Notes: generated by a model not told the origin, from the letters alone. 50,676 bases of DNA from Butyricicoccus pullicaecorum DSM 23266 (GCF_900167005.1 NZ_FUXW01000016.1:1-50676); one strand, 5' to 3'; positions 32,495-41,312 are shown, counted from the stretch's first letter. A program made the numbers and translations.

Positions 32495-33888
32495 CAGTTT
32501 TCGCCTCCCTGAGCCGCGAGAAAGTCCTCGATGACCTTGAGCTGACGTGCGACCTCATCGGGCGCCGGGCCGCCGATCGAGCGGCGCTCGCGCACGCAGG
32601 TGGACAGGTCGATTGCGTGGTATACGTCGTCCTCGAACATGGGGGTGATTGCCTTGTACTCGTCCAGAGACAGGGTGTCGAGGGTCTTGCCCTGCTCGAT
32701 GCAGTAGTGCACCAGCGTACCGGTTGCCTTGTAGGCATCGCGGAAGGGCATACCCTTCTTGGTCAGGTAGTCGGCGCAGTCGGTCGCGTTGATAAAGCCG
32801 CGCTTTGCAGCGTTCTTCATGTTTTCGGTCAGCACGGTCATGGTGCGGAACATGGGCGCGATGACGCGCAGGCAGTTCTTGACCGTGTCGATGGCATCAA
32901 AGGTGGCTTCCTTGTCTTCCTGCATATCCTTGTTGTATGCGAGCGGGATGGCCTTCATGAAGGTCAGCAGGGTGGTCAGCGCACCGTATACGCGGCCGGT
33001 CTTGCCGCGGATGAGTTCACAGATGTCCGGGTTTTTCTTCTGGGGCATGATGGACGAGCCGGTGGAATAGGCATCGTCCAGCTCGATGAACTTAAATTCC
33101 CACGAGCACCACGCGATGACTTCCTCGGACAGACGGGACAGGTGCATCATCAGGATGGACAGGTCGGCGCACAGCTCGATGCAGTAGTCACGGTCGGATA
33201 CGCCGTCGAGCGAGTTGTCCATGACGGCCGAGAAGCCCAGCTGCTCAGCGACGAATGCGCGGTCGATGGGGTAGGTCGTGCCGGCCAGTGCACCCGAGCC
33301 GAGCGGGAGCGCGTCCATGCCCGAAAGGCAGTCGTCCAGACGGCGCACGTCGCGCTTTAACATATTGGCGTAAGCCATGAGGTGATGGGCGAAGGTGATG
33401 GGCTGCGCACGCTGGAGATGGGTGTAGCCGGGCATAACGGTCTCGGTGTGCTTGGCAGCGACCTCGCACAGCGCGTGCATGAAGCCCAGCACCAGTGCGC
33501 GGATCTCCTTGATTTCACGGCGGACATACAGACGCATGTCGAGCGCGACCTGATCGTTTCTCGAGCGTGCGGTGTGCAGGCGCTTGCCCGCGTCACCGAT
33601 GCGCTCGGTCAGGAGCTGCTCGTTTGCCATGTGGATATCTTCGTAGAGTTCGGGCGAGAAGTGGATCTTGCCCGCTTCAATATCGGCAAGGATGCCCTGA
33701 AGGCCCTCGATAATCTTGTGTACATCGTCCTGGGGGATAATGCCCTGACGGCCGAGCATGGTCGCGTGTGCGATCGAGCCCTGAATATCCTCGGCATACA
33801 TCCGGCAGTCGAACATAACGGAGGAGTTAAAGTCGTTGACGACGGCGTCGGTTTCCTTCTGGAACCGGCCGGCCCACATTTTAGCCAT
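32494..33888 (-). CDS. argH: Argininosuccinate lyase
   Basis: A 464-residue fumarase/aspartase-superfamily enzyme splitting argininosuccinate into arginine and fumarate. The signature G-S-S-I-M-P-Q-K-K-N-P-D is at 277-288, the catalytic serine being in that flexible loop; T-H-L-Q (about 156-159) holds the conserved His; R-S-R-N-D-Q (108-113) is also present. It follows argG after a 93-base gap containing a GC-rich hairpin (33943-33962) without a T tract, and overlaps argC. Confidence 0.97.
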   Translation of the reverse strand: MAKMWAGRFQKETDAVVNDFNSSVMFDCRMYAEDIQGSIAHATMLGRQGIIPQDDVHKIIEGLQGILADIEAGKIHFSPELYEDIHMANEQLLTERIGDAGKRLHTARSRNDQVALDMRLYVRREIKEIRALVLGFMHALCEVAAKHTETVMPGYTHLQRAQPITFAHHLMAYANMLKRDVRRLDDCLSGMDALPLGSGALAGTTYPIDRAFVAEQLGFSAVMDNSLDGVSDRDYCIELCADLSILMMHLSRLSEEVIAWCSWEFKFIELDDAYSTGSSIMPQKKNPDICELIRGKTGRVYGALTTLLTFMKAIPLAYNKDMQEDKEATFDAIDTVKNCLRVIAPMFRTMTVLTENMKNAAKRGFINATDCADYLTKKGMPFRDAYKATGTLVHYCIEQGKTLDTLSLDEYKAITPMFEDDVYHAIDLSTCVRERRSIGGPAPDEVARQLKVIEDFLAAQGGEN

Positions 33889-33981
33889 ATCTGTAAAGTC
33901 CTCGTTTCGTGATAGAGTGATAAAGTGGTAGGACGGAAGAACGGGGCGAGTTGCCTCGCCCCATCCGTTTCTTTGTCAAAT

Positions 33982-35232
33982 TTATTCCACAGAGGGGAAG
34001 CCAGCGCCGGTCTTTTCCTGAAGAGCCAGGTCGTTCATTGCACGAACCTTGAGCGGCAGACCGAAGAGGTTGATGAAGCCTGCGGAATCGGCCTGATTGT
34101 AGGAATGATCCTCGCCGAAGGTTGCGATATCCTCGGAGTACAGCGAATACGGAGAGGTGACCGATGCGGGGATGATGTTGCCTTTGTACAGCTTGAGCTT
34201 AACGTCGCCGGTAACGGTCTCCTGGGTGGAGGTGACGAACGCGCTCATTGCCTTACGCAGGGGCGTGTACCACTGGCCGTTGTAAACCAGATCGGCAAAC
34301 TTGAGAGCCAGCTGCTGCTTGTAGTGCTGGGTCTCCTTGTCGAGGGTGATCTCCTCGAGCTTCTGGTGCGCTGCGTACAGAACGGCACCGCCCGGGGTCT
34401 CATAAACGCCTCTGGACTTCATGCCGACCAGTCTGTTCTCGACGATGTCCAGGATGCCGCAGCCGTTCTCGCCGCCGAGCTTGTTGAGGGTCTGGATGAG
34501 GGTAACCGAATCCATTTCCTCGCCGTTGACAGCGGTCGGAACGCCCTTTTCAAAGTGGATGGTGACGTAGGTCGGAACGTCGGGAGCCTGCTCGGGAGAA
34601 ACGCCGAGCTCGAGGAAACCGGGCTTGTTGATGGGAGCTTCGTTTGCCGGGTCTTCGAGGTCGAGGCCCTCGTGGGACAGATGCCACAGGTTCTTGTCCT
34701 TGGAGTAGTTGGTCTCCTTGTTGATCTTGAGCGGGATGTTGTGCTTTTCTGCGTACTCGATCTCCTTCTCACGGCTGTTGAGTTCCCAGAATCTCCAGGG
34801 AGCGATCACGTCCATGTGCGGAGCGAATGCCTTGATCGCCAGCTCGAAACGTACCTGATCGTTGCCCTTACCGGTGCAGCCATGGCAGATGGCGTCTGCG
34901 CCTTCCTTCAGCGCGATCTCAACGATGCGCTTTGCAATGATCGGTCTTGCAAAGGAGGTGCCGAGCAGGTACTGCTCGTAGGTTGCGCCAGCCTGCATGG
35001 TCGGGATGATGAAGTCGTCAACAAATTCCTTGTTCAGGTCTTCGATGTACAGCTTGGAAGCGCCGGTCTTGAGTGCCTTTTCTTCCAGACCGTCCAGCTC
35101 GGTGCCCTGACCGACGTTGCCGGAAACTGCGATAACCTCACAGCCATAGTGCTCCTTGAGCCACGGAATCAGAACCGAGGTGTCAAGGCCGCCGGAATAT
35201 GCTAAAACAACTTTGTTATATTTCTTTTCCAT
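33982..35232 (-). CDS. argG: Argininosuccinate synthase
   Basis: A 416-residue ATP-pyrophosphatase-type ligase joining citrulline and aspartate. The PP-loop A-Y-S-G-G-L-D-T-S is at 11-19, and [12 protein letters not shown] and the [10 protein letters not shown] block are typical. It is the first gene of the arginine operon, read from the promoter at 35275-35303. Placing argG-argH first and argF last orders the operon roughly opposite to the pathway. Confidence 0.97.
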   Translation of the reverse strand: MEKKYNKVVLAYSGGLDTSVLIPWLKEHYGCEVIAVSGNVGQGTELDGLEEKALKTGASKLYIEDLNKEFVDDFIIPTMQAGATYEQYLLGTSFARPIIAKRIVEIALKEGADAICHGCTGKGNDQVRFELAIKAFAPHMDVIAPWRFWELNSREKEIEYAEKHNIPLKINKETNYSKDKNLWHLSHEGLDLEDPANEAPINKPGFLELGVSPEQAPDVPTYVTIHFEKGVPTAVNGEEMDSVTLIQTLNKLGGENGCGILDIVENRLVGMKSRGVYETPGGAVLYAAHQKLEEITLDKETQHYKQQLALKFADLVYNGQWYTPLRKAMSAFVTSTQETVTGDVKLKLYKGNIIPASVTSPYSLYSEDIATFGEDHSYNQADSAGFINLFGLPLKVRAMNDLALQEKTGAGFPSVE

Positions 35233-35274
35233 TTGAAATCCCCTCCGGAATCACGTGTTTTTTTCGATGGGCTT

Positions 35275-35303
35275 ATTATACACCCGTAAAATTGAGAATG
35301 CAA
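35275..35303 (-). promoter_or_regulatory. Promoter of the arginine operon
   Basis: Minus strand TTGCAT (35303-35298), 17-bp spacer, perfect TATAAT (35280-35275), about 40 bases before the argG ATG. Confidence 0.55.
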
Positions 35304-35308
35304 GAAAA

Positions 35309-35346
35309 ATTTTATAAATATTTTATACAGCGTATAAATATACAAA
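35309..35346. promoter_or_regulatory. Candidate ArgR operator (paired AT-rich boxes)
   Basis: Two AT-rich near-palindromes, TTTATAAATATTTTATA (35311-35327) and GTATAAATATACAAA (35332-35346), lie side by side just upstream of the -35. Paired boxes of about 18 bp are the usual ArgR target, but the match to a consensus is loose and the arg regulator is not in the window. Confidence 0.35.
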
Positions 35347-35406
35347 CTGTGCATGAATGGCAGAAAAAATGAGACACGAAATTCCACTGAAAAAACAACA
35401 AATCTC

Positions 35407-35435
35407 TTGCTATTTTGATGGGATAGGGCTAAAAT
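35407..35435 (+). promoter_or_regulatory. Promoter of pncB
   Basis: TTGCTA (35407-35412), 17-bp spacer, TAAAAT (35430-35435), about 70 bases before the ATG; divergent from the arg promoter. Confidence 0.55.
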
Positions 35436-35456
35436 AGCAGTATATTCGATTCTGTC

Positions 35457-35479
35457 AGGCGTCCCGGGTGAGGACGCCT
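35457..35479 (+). promoter_or_regulatory. Leader hairpin of pncB
   Basis: Perfect 8-bp stem AGGCGTCC/GGACGCCT with a 7-nt loop (CGGGTGA), followed by CTTTATAAAC. It lies in the predicted 5' UTR, between the promoter and the ribosome site. The T tract is weak, so it could be an attenuator, a stabilising hairpin or the end of an upstream element. Confidence 0.45.
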
Positions 35480-35504
35480 CTTTATAAACAAGAGGTAAAA
35501 CGCT

Positions 35505-36947
35505 ATGATGAGTAATAAGAACCTGACCATGCTGACCGATTTTTATGAGTTCACCATGGCCAACGGATACTTCGAAAAGGGCATGGGAAACCGGCGCGCA
35601 TACTTTGATATGTTCTTCCGTCGGGTACCGGACGGCGGCGGCTATGCCGTTATGGCCGGTGTCGAGCAGCTGGTAGATTATTTCAAGAATCTGCACTTTA
35701 CCGAGGAGGATATTGAGTACCTCCGCGGCCGCGGATGCTTCTCTGAGGCGTTCCTCGACTATCTCAAGGACTTCAAGTTCGAGTGCGACGTATGGGCCAT
35801 TCCCGAAGGCACCCCGATTTTCCCGGGTGAGCCCATTGTAACCGTTGCAGGCCCCATGGTACAGGCACAGTTTGTCGAGACCATGATTCTGCTGACCATC
35901 AACCACCAGACGCTCATCGCCACCAAGGCCAGCCGCATCACCCGTGCAGCGCAGGGCCGTACCGTGCTCGAGTTCGGTTCGCGCCGTGCACAGGGCTACG
36001 ACGGCGCGGTCTACGGTGCACGCGCAGCCTACATCGGCGGCTGCCAGGGCACGGCCTGCGTCATCGCCGACCGCGATTTCCGCATCCCGGCAGGCGGCAC
36101 CATGGCACACTCGTGGGTACAGATGTTTGATTCCGAGTACGAGGCGTTCAAGGCTTACGCCGAGATCTACCCGGACAACTGTGTCTTCCTGGTTGATACC
36201 TATAATGTACTCAAGTCGGGCGTGCCCAACGCCATCCGCGTGGCAAACGAGGTGCTGGCACCGATGGGCATCCGTCCCAAGGGCATCCGTCTGGACTCGG
36301 GCGATATCGCTTACCTGTCCATCAAGGCACGTGAGATGCTGGACGAGGCGGGATACTCGGATATGCAGATCATGGCATCCAACTCGCTCGACGAGTATCT
36401 GGTACGCGACCTGCTCAGTCAGGGCGCACAGATCGACTCCTTCGGCATCGGTGAGCGCCTGATCACCTCCAAGTCGGAGCCGGTCTTCGGCGGTGTCTAC
36501 AAGCTGGTTGCCGTTGAGGACGAAAAGGGCGAGATCATCCCCAAGATCAAGGTGTCTGAGAACGTCGAGAAGATCACCACCCCGCACTTTAAGCAGGCTT
36601 ACCGCTTCTTTGATAAGCTGACCGGCAAGGCGCTGGGCGATGTGCTCACGCTGCGCGATGAGGTCATCAACGAGGAGCAGCCCTACATGCTGTTCCATCC
36701 CATCCACACTTGGAAGAAGAAGATTGTCACCGATTACGTGGTCAAGCCCTTGCAGGTGCAGCTCTTTGACAAGGGCGAGTGCGTTTATGAATGCCCGCCG
36801 GTTGAAGAGGTTCGCCAGTATTGCCACGACCAGATCGAGACCCTCTGGGAGCAGACTCGCCGCTTCGAGAATCCCCAGACCTACTACGTCGATTATTCGA
36901 CCAAGCTCTGGCGCGTCAAGAACGCTCTGCTCGAAGCTGTACAGTAA
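35505..36947 (+). CDS. pncB: Nicotinate phosphoribosyltransferase
   Basis: A 480-residue enzyme salvaging nicotinate to nicotinate mononucleotide for NAD synthesis. The N-terminal N-L-T-M-L-T-D-F-Y-E-F-T-M motif, the F-R-R-V-P-D-G-G-G-Y block, E-F-G-S-R-R-A-Q-G (about 150), V-D-T-Y-N-V-L-K-S-G (about 227) and R-L-D-S-G-D-I are all typical, and the length fits the longer Firmicute form. AGAGGT precedes the first of two ATG codons at 35505. It is monocistronic, with a leader hairpin and a strong terminator. Confidence 0.96.
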   Translation: MMSNKNLTMLTDFYEFTMANGYFEKGMGNRRAYFDMFFRRVPDGGGYAVMAGVEQLVDYFKNLHFTEEDIEYLRGRGCFSEAFLDYLKDFKFECDVWAIPEGTPIFPGEPIVTVAGPMVQAQFVETMILLTINHQTLIATKASRITRAAQGRTVLEFGSRRAQGYDGAVYGARAAYIGGCQGTACVIADRDFRIPAGGTMAHSWVQMFDSEYEAFKAYAEIYPDNCVFLVDTYNVLKSGVPNAIRVANEVLAPMGIRPKGIRLDSGDIAYLSIKAREMLDEAGYSDMQIMASNSLDEYLVRDLLSQGAQIDSFGIGERLITSKSEPVFGGVYKLVAVEDEKGEIIPKIKVSENVEKITTPHFKQAYRFFDKLTGKALGDVLTLRDEVINEEQPYMLFHPIHTWKKKIVTDYVVKPLQVQLFDKGECVYECPPVEEVRQYCHDQIETLWEQTRRFENPQTYYVDYSTKLWRVKNALLEAVQ

Positions 36948-36958
36948 ATATAAGATTG

Positions 36959-36990
36959 GGACGCAGCGCAAAAAGCTGCGTCCTTTTTTT
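36959..36990 (+). terminator. Terminator of pncB
   Basis: 9-bp perfect stem GGACGCAGC/GCTGCGTCC, 7-nt loop, seven T residues. Confidence 0.9.
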
Positions 36991-37050
36991 GTGCGTACTT
37001 GACGGAATGCGCAGGGTGATTTCGTTTGATAGGTGAAAGGGGGTGAGCAG

Positions 37051-37551
37051 ATGCAGTCTGCTGACAGGATCGAATTTCTGGTGCATACCTATGCCGACCG
37101 GATTACGCGCATCGGCTATACCTGGTTTGGCAACGTGCACGATGCGCAGGACGTATGCCAGACCGTGCTGCTGCGGCTGATGACGCATGACTGTCCGGAC
37201 GACAGCCCGGAAGCCGAGCGCGCCTGGGTGCTGCGCGTGACCATCAATGTGTGCAAGGACATCAAGCGCAGCGCGTGGTTTCGCCGCACGGTCGGATTGG
37301 ACGAGGGCGCAGCGCTCACGGTCGAGCTGCCCGAACCGGGAGACGATACCGTGCTGCGTGCCGTGCAGAGTCTGCCGCTCAAATATCGAAAGGTGATTTA
37401 TCTGCACTATTATGAGGGATATGCGGTCGGGGAGATCGCGAAACTGTTGGGATTGCCGCCCAATCTGGTCTCCACTCATCTGACCCGTGCCAAACGCAAG
37501 CTGCGCAAACAATTAGGAGGTGAGCCGAATGAACAGACAATATCGGGATGA
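37051..37551 (+). CDS. ECF-type RNA polymerase sigma factor
   Basis: A 166-residue extracytoplasmic-function sigma factor. Region 2 includes N-V-H-D-A-Q-D-V-C-Q-T-V-L-L-R-L (about 28-43), a linker follows, and region 4 carries L-P-L-K-Y-R-K-V-I-Y-L-H-Y-Y-E-G-Y-A-V-G-E-I-A (split here by function: -35 recognition HTH about 108-150). ATG 37051 follows GGGGGTGAG; the in-frame GTG at 37033 is less likely. Its last 23 bases overlap the membrane protein downstream, the usual sigma/anti-sigma arrangement, so the pair is made in fixed proportion. Confidence 0.92.
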   Translation: MQSADRIEFLVHTYADRITRIGYTWFGNVHDAQDVCQTVLLRLMTHDCPDDSPEAERAWVLRVTINVCKDIKRSAWFRRTVGLDEGAALTVELPEPGDDTVLRAVQSLPLKYRKVIYLHYYEGYAVGEIAKLLGLPPNLVSTHLTRAKRKLRKQLGGEPNEQTISG

Positions 37552-38578
37552 ACTGGACAAGGTACGGCTGAGTGCGCAGAGCAAGCAGCAGCTAATTGAC
37601 CGCCTGCACGAGCAGAGCGCACCGCAAACCGCGAAAAAGTGCGGCAGAAAGCGTCGTGCCGTCGTGCTTGCCGTGGCAGCCTGTGTGGTGCTGGCTGCGA
37701 CAGCGGGCGCGGCCGTCCTGCACGATACCTTGCGGCATCTGTGGACCTATGAGTCACAGCCGGTCTACGAGGCATACAAGACCGACCTTGGACGCACGCA
37801 GACAGCGGACGGCTGGACGGTCACACTGACCGACTGCGTGGGCAGCGAGAACATGCTGTATATCGGTGTGGAACTGACCGTACCCGAGGGCACAGACCCC
37901 AATGAACCTTATCGGTTCGGGGATTACGATATGACTTTCCCGGATGGCAGCCGAGCGACCATTGGCGGCGGTATCAATGAAGCGCCGCCCTATGACGGGC
38001 CGGACGGCAGCACGCTGCACTTTGTCTGGCACATGAATGTCGCGCCCGACAGCAGGGCAGAGCCGCAGAGCTTGCAGGGCAAGACAGTCGATCTGACCAT
38101 CAATTCGGTCTATCGTCTGGACTGGAATGCGGAAACCGACCGCTATGACGAAATCCTGATGACCGACCACGTCTGGAAGTTTGAGGACGTCAAGCTGGAC
38201 TATCCGACCGCGGACACCACGTATGCGGTGGACAAACCGGTCGAATATCTGGGCGGTACGGCGACGCTGGACGAGATTACGGTCTCGCCGTTCGGTGTGA
38301 AAGTGAGCATTTCGGGCGGCAGTGTGCTGCATCATCACGCGGAAAACCGTGCAAAGGATGGGGACTGCCTCATGTGTGCACTGACGGTATATGATGCAGA
38401 CGGCAATGTGCTCTACGAAAACCCGCAGTGGGGCGGAGCCGGAAGCCAGTGCGATGAGGACGCGGGTACGACGGTCATCTATCATGATTATCAGACCGCG
38501 GATTGGGACAAAATCCTGATCGACCCGGCGAAGGTCGCCAAGGTAAAAGTAAATAACGTGGAAATTCCGCTGAGATGA
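37529..38578 (+). CDS. Putative anti-sigma factor, DUF4179-type membrane protein
   Basis: A 349-residue protein with a short cytoplasmic N-terminus (1-35, helical, Arg/Lys-rich before the membrane), one transmembrane segment (about 36-57: V-V-L-A-V-A-A-C-V-V-L) and a large extracellular beta-rich domain. This matches DUF4179/anti-sigma proteins encoded after ECF factors, in which the N-terminus holds the sigma factor and the outer domain senses a signal. ATG 37529 follows AGGAGGTG inside the sigma gene. The signal is unknown. No zinc-binding HxxxCxxC anti-sigma motif is visible. Confidence 0.82.
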   Translation: MNRQYRDELDKVRLSAQSKQQLIDRLHEQSAPQTAKKCGRKRRAVVLAVAACVVLAATAGAAVLHDTLRHLWTYESQPVYEAYKTDLGRTQTADGWTVTLTDCVGSENMLYIGVELTVPEGTDPNEPYRFGDYDMTFPDGSRATIGGGINEAPPYDGPDGSTLHFVWHMNVAPDSRAEPQSLQGKTVDLTINSVYRLDWNAETDRYDEILMTDHVWKFEDVKLDYPTADTTYAVDKPVEYLGGTATLDEITVSPFGVKVSISGGSVLHHHAENRAKDGDCLMCALTVYDADGNVLYENPQWGGAGSQCDEDAGTTVIYHDYQTADWDKILIDPAKVAKVKVNNVEIPLR

Positions 38579-38581
38579 CAA

Positions 38582-38615
38582 AAGACCGCTCCCGACTTGG
38601 AGCGGTCTTATTTTG
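38582..38615. terminator. Terminator between anti-sigma and ferredoxin genes
   Basis: 11-bp stem AAGACCGCTCC/GGAGCGGTCTT with a CGACTT loop and ATTTTG tail, between convergent genes. Confidence 0.8.
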
Positions 38616-38618
38616 TAG

Positions 38619-39494
38619 TCAAACAGACGGATTCTTGGTATGTCCCGCGTGCTTGTGCATCGCCGCCAGAACGGGATTATAGATTGCCCCGGTCGGACAG
38701 TTCTTCTTGCACTTGCCGCAGCGCACACACAGCTTGCTGCCGGGTTCCTTGTGCAGGTCAATGTCCATCGGACAGCTCTTTTTGCACTTACCGCAGTCGA
38801 TACACTTGTCCGAATCGACTTCGTACCGCAGCAGCGCGACCGGGTTAAACAGACCGTAAATCGCGCCGAGCGGGCACAGATAGCGGCAGAATGGCCGATA
38901 GACCACAATGCTCAAAAGAATCACGACGGCCAGAATGAAGAATTTCCATGCAAACAGCATGCCGGCTGCCGAGCGGATGCCCTCGTCCAGAATGGTCAGC
39001 GGAATGCCGCCGAACAGCATACCGGATGGACAGATATACTTGCAGAACCACGGGTCGCCAATGCCGACGATATTCACCACAGTCAGCGGCAGAATCACGA
39101 CGAACAGTACCAGCACGATATACTTGAGCGCGCGCAGGAACTTGTCTCCGGGCAGCTTTTTGAGCTTTTTCGGGAAGGGGATTTTGTGCACAAGCTCCTG
39201 AAATAAGCCGAACGGACACAGCCAGCCGCACACAAAGCGGCCGCACAGCGCACCGACCGCAACCAGAAAACCGATTGCGTAGAAGGAAAACTGCCGTCCG
39301 CGGCTGCCCAGAACGGCCTGTAAGGCCCCGATGGGACAGGCGCCGAGCGCACCCGGACAGGAATAGCAGTTGAGTCCGGGAACGCACAGCTGCTTGAGCG
39401 GTCCCGAGTAAATCTTGCCCTCCACAAAACCGCGCACATAGCCGTTGGTCAGTGCGGCAAAGCAGGCCTGAACGATCAAACGAAGATGTTTCAT
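38619..39494 (-). CDS. Membrane-bound 4Fe-4S polyferredoxin (NapH/CcoG-like)
   Basis: A 291-residue protein with about four transmembrane helices and an unusually large Cys set. The N-terminal C-Y-S-C-P near 43-47 is followed by three membrane-embedded C-x3-C-P motifs (Cys89/93, 151/155, 203/207). A C-terminal pair of classical 4Fe-4S motifs C-x2-C-x2-C-x3-C lies at 231-241 and 256-266. This is the NapH/YccM/RnfB-like polyferredoxin pattern for electron transfer across or to the membrane. It is the last gene of a cluster with a CXXC micro-protein and a TlpA-like lipoprotein, suggesting electron supply to an extracytoplasmic thiol-disulfide system. Confidence 0.9.
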   Translation of the reverse strand: MKHLRLIVQACFAALTNGYVRGFVEGKIYSGPLKQLCVPGLNCYSCPGALGACPIGALQAVLGSRGRQFSFYAIGFLVAVGALCGRFVCGWLCPFGLFQELVHKIPFPKKLKKLPGDKFLRALKYIVLVLFVVILPLTVVNIVGIGDPWFCKYICPSGMLFGGIPLTILDEGIRSAAGMLFAWKFFILAVVILLSIVVYRPFCRYLCPLGAIYGLFNPVALLRYEVDSDKCIDCGKCKKSCPMDIDLHKEPGSKLCVRCGKCKKNCPTGAIYNPVLAAMHKHAGHTKNPSV

Positions 39495-39495
39495 G

Positions 39496-39639
39496 TCAGC
39501 CCACCCCGATACATTCCAGACAGATGGTCGCAGCCTTGCGCAGCACGATTTCGGCTTCGCCGTCCATTGCGCCGTAAATCATCATGCCGATGCCCACGAG
39601 CAGCAGCGCGGGTGCAATCCATGCCTTACGCCGCGTCAT
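39496..39639 (-). CDS. CD1871A family CXXC-motif small protein
   Basis: A 47-residue protein with one transmembrane helix (about residues 8-24: A-P-A-L-L-L-V-G-I-G-M-M) and the conserved C-terminus A-T-I-C-L-E-C-I-G-V-G carrying a CxxC pair. This matches the CD1871A family of clostridial CXXC peptides (from memory of the family). The gene overlaps the TlpA-like gene by 14 bases and ends one base before the polyferredoxin start, so the three are translationally coupled. The CxxC may relay electrons between the polyferredoxin and the thioredoxin-fold lipoprotein (inference). Confidence 0.82.
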   Translation of the reverse strand: MTRRKAWIAPALLLVGIGMMIYGAMDGEAEIVLRKAATICLECIGVG

Positions 39640-40300
39640 TGGTGCTGTCCTCCGCAGAAGTGGTCTCGTCGGCCTTGACCATTTCCAGACGCTCGGAGAT
39701 GACCTGAGACCAAGTATCCTTTTTCTGTGCACCGAGAATGCCCTTGCCGACCAGCTTACCCTCGCTGTCAAAGAAGAAGGTCACGGGAACCGAGGACGAA
39801 GCGGTCAGAACCGGGTACAGATCTTCCGAGGGCTGGAGGTGCAGATAGTTTGCCTTGGTCTGGGAGACGATCTCCTTGGCATCTTCCAGCATATCCTCAG
39901 TGCCGTTGAGGTCGGCGCACACGCCGATGATCTGGTAGTTCGTGCCGCCTTCGGCAGCCAGTTCGCCCAGTTCGGGCATCTCATTGATGCACGGGCCGCA
40001 GAAGGTCGCCCAAATATTCATCATGGTCAGCTTCGCATTTGCAAATACCGATTGATCGACCTCGTTGCCGGCCAGATCTTTGGCGGTAAAGGTCAGCTGG
40101 AAGGTCTCGGCGCTGTCATCCGAAGATTCCGATGCCGTGCTGTCGTCTGAGGATTCCGACGCTGCGCTGTCGTTCGATTGGGTGTCATCGGTCTGACTGG
40201 AACGCGGCGCAGACGAGTCTGTGTTCGGTGTCGTGCCTGCCGAATTGCCGCAGCCCGAAAGCATCAGCAGCGCCAGCAGCAGGATGAGGGATTTCTTCAT
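39626..40300 (-). CDS. TlpA/ResA-like thioredoxin-fold lipoprotein
   Basis: A 224-residue lipoprotein with a lipobox L-S-G-C (Cys17), an unusually long Ser/Asp-rich linker (about 20-66) containing a duplicated S-E-S-S-D-D-S unit, and a thioredoxin domain with W-A-T-F-C-G-P-C (Cys101, Cys104) and the cis-Pro motif S-S-V-P-V-T-F. Such proteins reduce or exchange disulfides outside the membrane. AGGAGGACT-type ribosome site precedes ATG 40300. It heads the cluster with the CXXC peptide and the polyferredoxin, the likely electron source. Confidence 0.92.
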   Translation of the reverse strand: MKKSLILLLALLMLSGCGNSAGTTPNTDSSAPRSSQTDDTQSNDSAASESSDDSTASESSDDSAETFQLTFTAKDLAGNEVDQSVFANAKLTMMNIWATFCGPCINEMPELGELAAEGGTNYQIIGVCADLNGTEDMLEDAKEIVSQTKANYLHLQPSEDLYPVLTASSSVPVTFFFDSEGKLVGKGILGAQKKDTWSQVISERLEMVKADETTSAEDSTNDAA

Positions 40301-40495
40301 GAAAAGTCCTCCTTTTGCGTGGAAAGTATTACTTCGACTATATCATATCTGACCTGCAAAGGGAAGAGACTAAGTCACATAACGACAGAAAATTTGTAAG
40401 AATGCAAAGAAAGTAAAGAAATGGAGACTAAAAAGTTATGTAAGATGAGAAAACGGAAAATATCCGAACAGGGACTGCGTTTTTGGCAGCCGGTA

Positions 40496-40504
40496 TGCTA
40501 TAAT
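40496..40504 (+). promoter_or_regulatory. Extended -10 promoter of truA-proC
   Basis: TGCTATAAT (40496-40504): perfect TATAAT with TGn; no good -35. About 45 bases before the truA ATG. Confidence 0.5.
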
Positions 40505-40547
40505 AAGACAATAGACCAAACGAGGGGAAAGGAGAGAAACCCCCAAT

Positions 40548-41312
40548 ATGCGAAATTTCCGCATTACCGTCAGCTATGACGGCAGTCGGTATCAGGGCTG
40601 GCAGCGTATCGGCAACGGACAGAGCATCCAGGGCAAGATCGAGGCCGTGCTGAGTGAGATGACCGGACATAAGGTTGAGATTCACGGCGCGGGACGCACC
40701 GACGCGGGTGTACATGCCCGGGCGCAGGTCGCGCACTTCAAGATCAACACCGACCGCACGCCGGACGACATCCGTGCGTATTTGAACCGCTATCTGCCCG
40801 AGGACATCGCGGTCACGGCATGTGAGACAGTGGACGACCGATTCCACGCCCGACTGAACGCGACCGGCAAGCGGTATGTATACCGCATCTGGAACAGCGA
40901 CACGCCCAACGTGTTCGAGCGCAAATACCTGTGCCGGATGGAACAGAAGCTGGATACCGTGCAGATGCAGCACGCCGCCGATCTGCTCATCGGAACGCAT
41001 GATTTTAAGGCGTTCTGCGGCAATAAAAAGATGAAGAAGTCCACCGTGCGCACACTGCACACGGCACGGGTCGAGCGATTGGGCGACGAGGTGCGCCTGA
41101 CCTTTGAAGGAACCGGATTTTTGCAGAATATGGTGCGTATTTTGGCAGGTACGCTGGTCGAGGTCGGACAGGGCAAGCGAAATGCGCAGGAAATGACCGC
41201 GATTCTGGACAGTTTAGACCGTGCAAGTGCTGGCATCACCATGCCGCCGCACGGCCTGATTTTAGACGAAGTATATTATGATGCAACCGGAAAGGAAGGT
41301 AAAACCGTATGA
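40548..41312 (+). CDS. truA: tRNA pseudouridine(38-40) synthase TruA
   Basis: A 254-residue TruA, which isomerises uridines 38-40 in the anticodon arm of tRNAs. The N-terminal V-S-Y-D-G-S-R-Y-Q-G-W-Q, catalytic G-R-T-D-A-G-V-H-A (Asp52), F-H-A-R, and the late G-F-L-Q-N-M-V-R-I motif are all present. It overlaps proC by 4 bases (ATGA), so the two form an operon. The combination is not a functional pathway. Confidence 0.96.
   Translation: MRNFRITVSYDGSRYQGWQRIGNGQSIQGKIEAVLSEMTGHKVEIHGAGRTDAGVHARAQVAHFKINTDRTPDDIRAYLNRYLPEDIAVTACETVDDRFHARLNATGKRYVYRIWNSDTPNVFERKYLCRMEQKLDTVQMQHAADLLIGTHDFKAFCGNKKMKKSTVRTLHTARVERLGDEVRLTFEGTGFLQNMVRILAGTLVEVGQGKRNAQEMTAILDSLDRASAGITMPPHGLILDEVYYDATGKEGKTV

Noticed and set aside
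33943-33962. GC-rich hairpin between argG and argH as a terminator
   Set aside because: A good 8-bp stem (GGGGCGAG/CTCGCCCC), but the sequence after it on the minus strand lacks a T tract, so it may stabilise or mark processing but probably does not terminate.
35202-36971. Very long open frame (589 codons) on the minus strand opposite pncB
   Set aside because: It is the antisense of a clearly recognisable gene; GC-rich codon bias leaves the opposite frame open. It has no ribosome site and its product shows no family motifs. Similar long antisense frames opposite livJ, livM, glyS and xdhA were dropped for the same reason.
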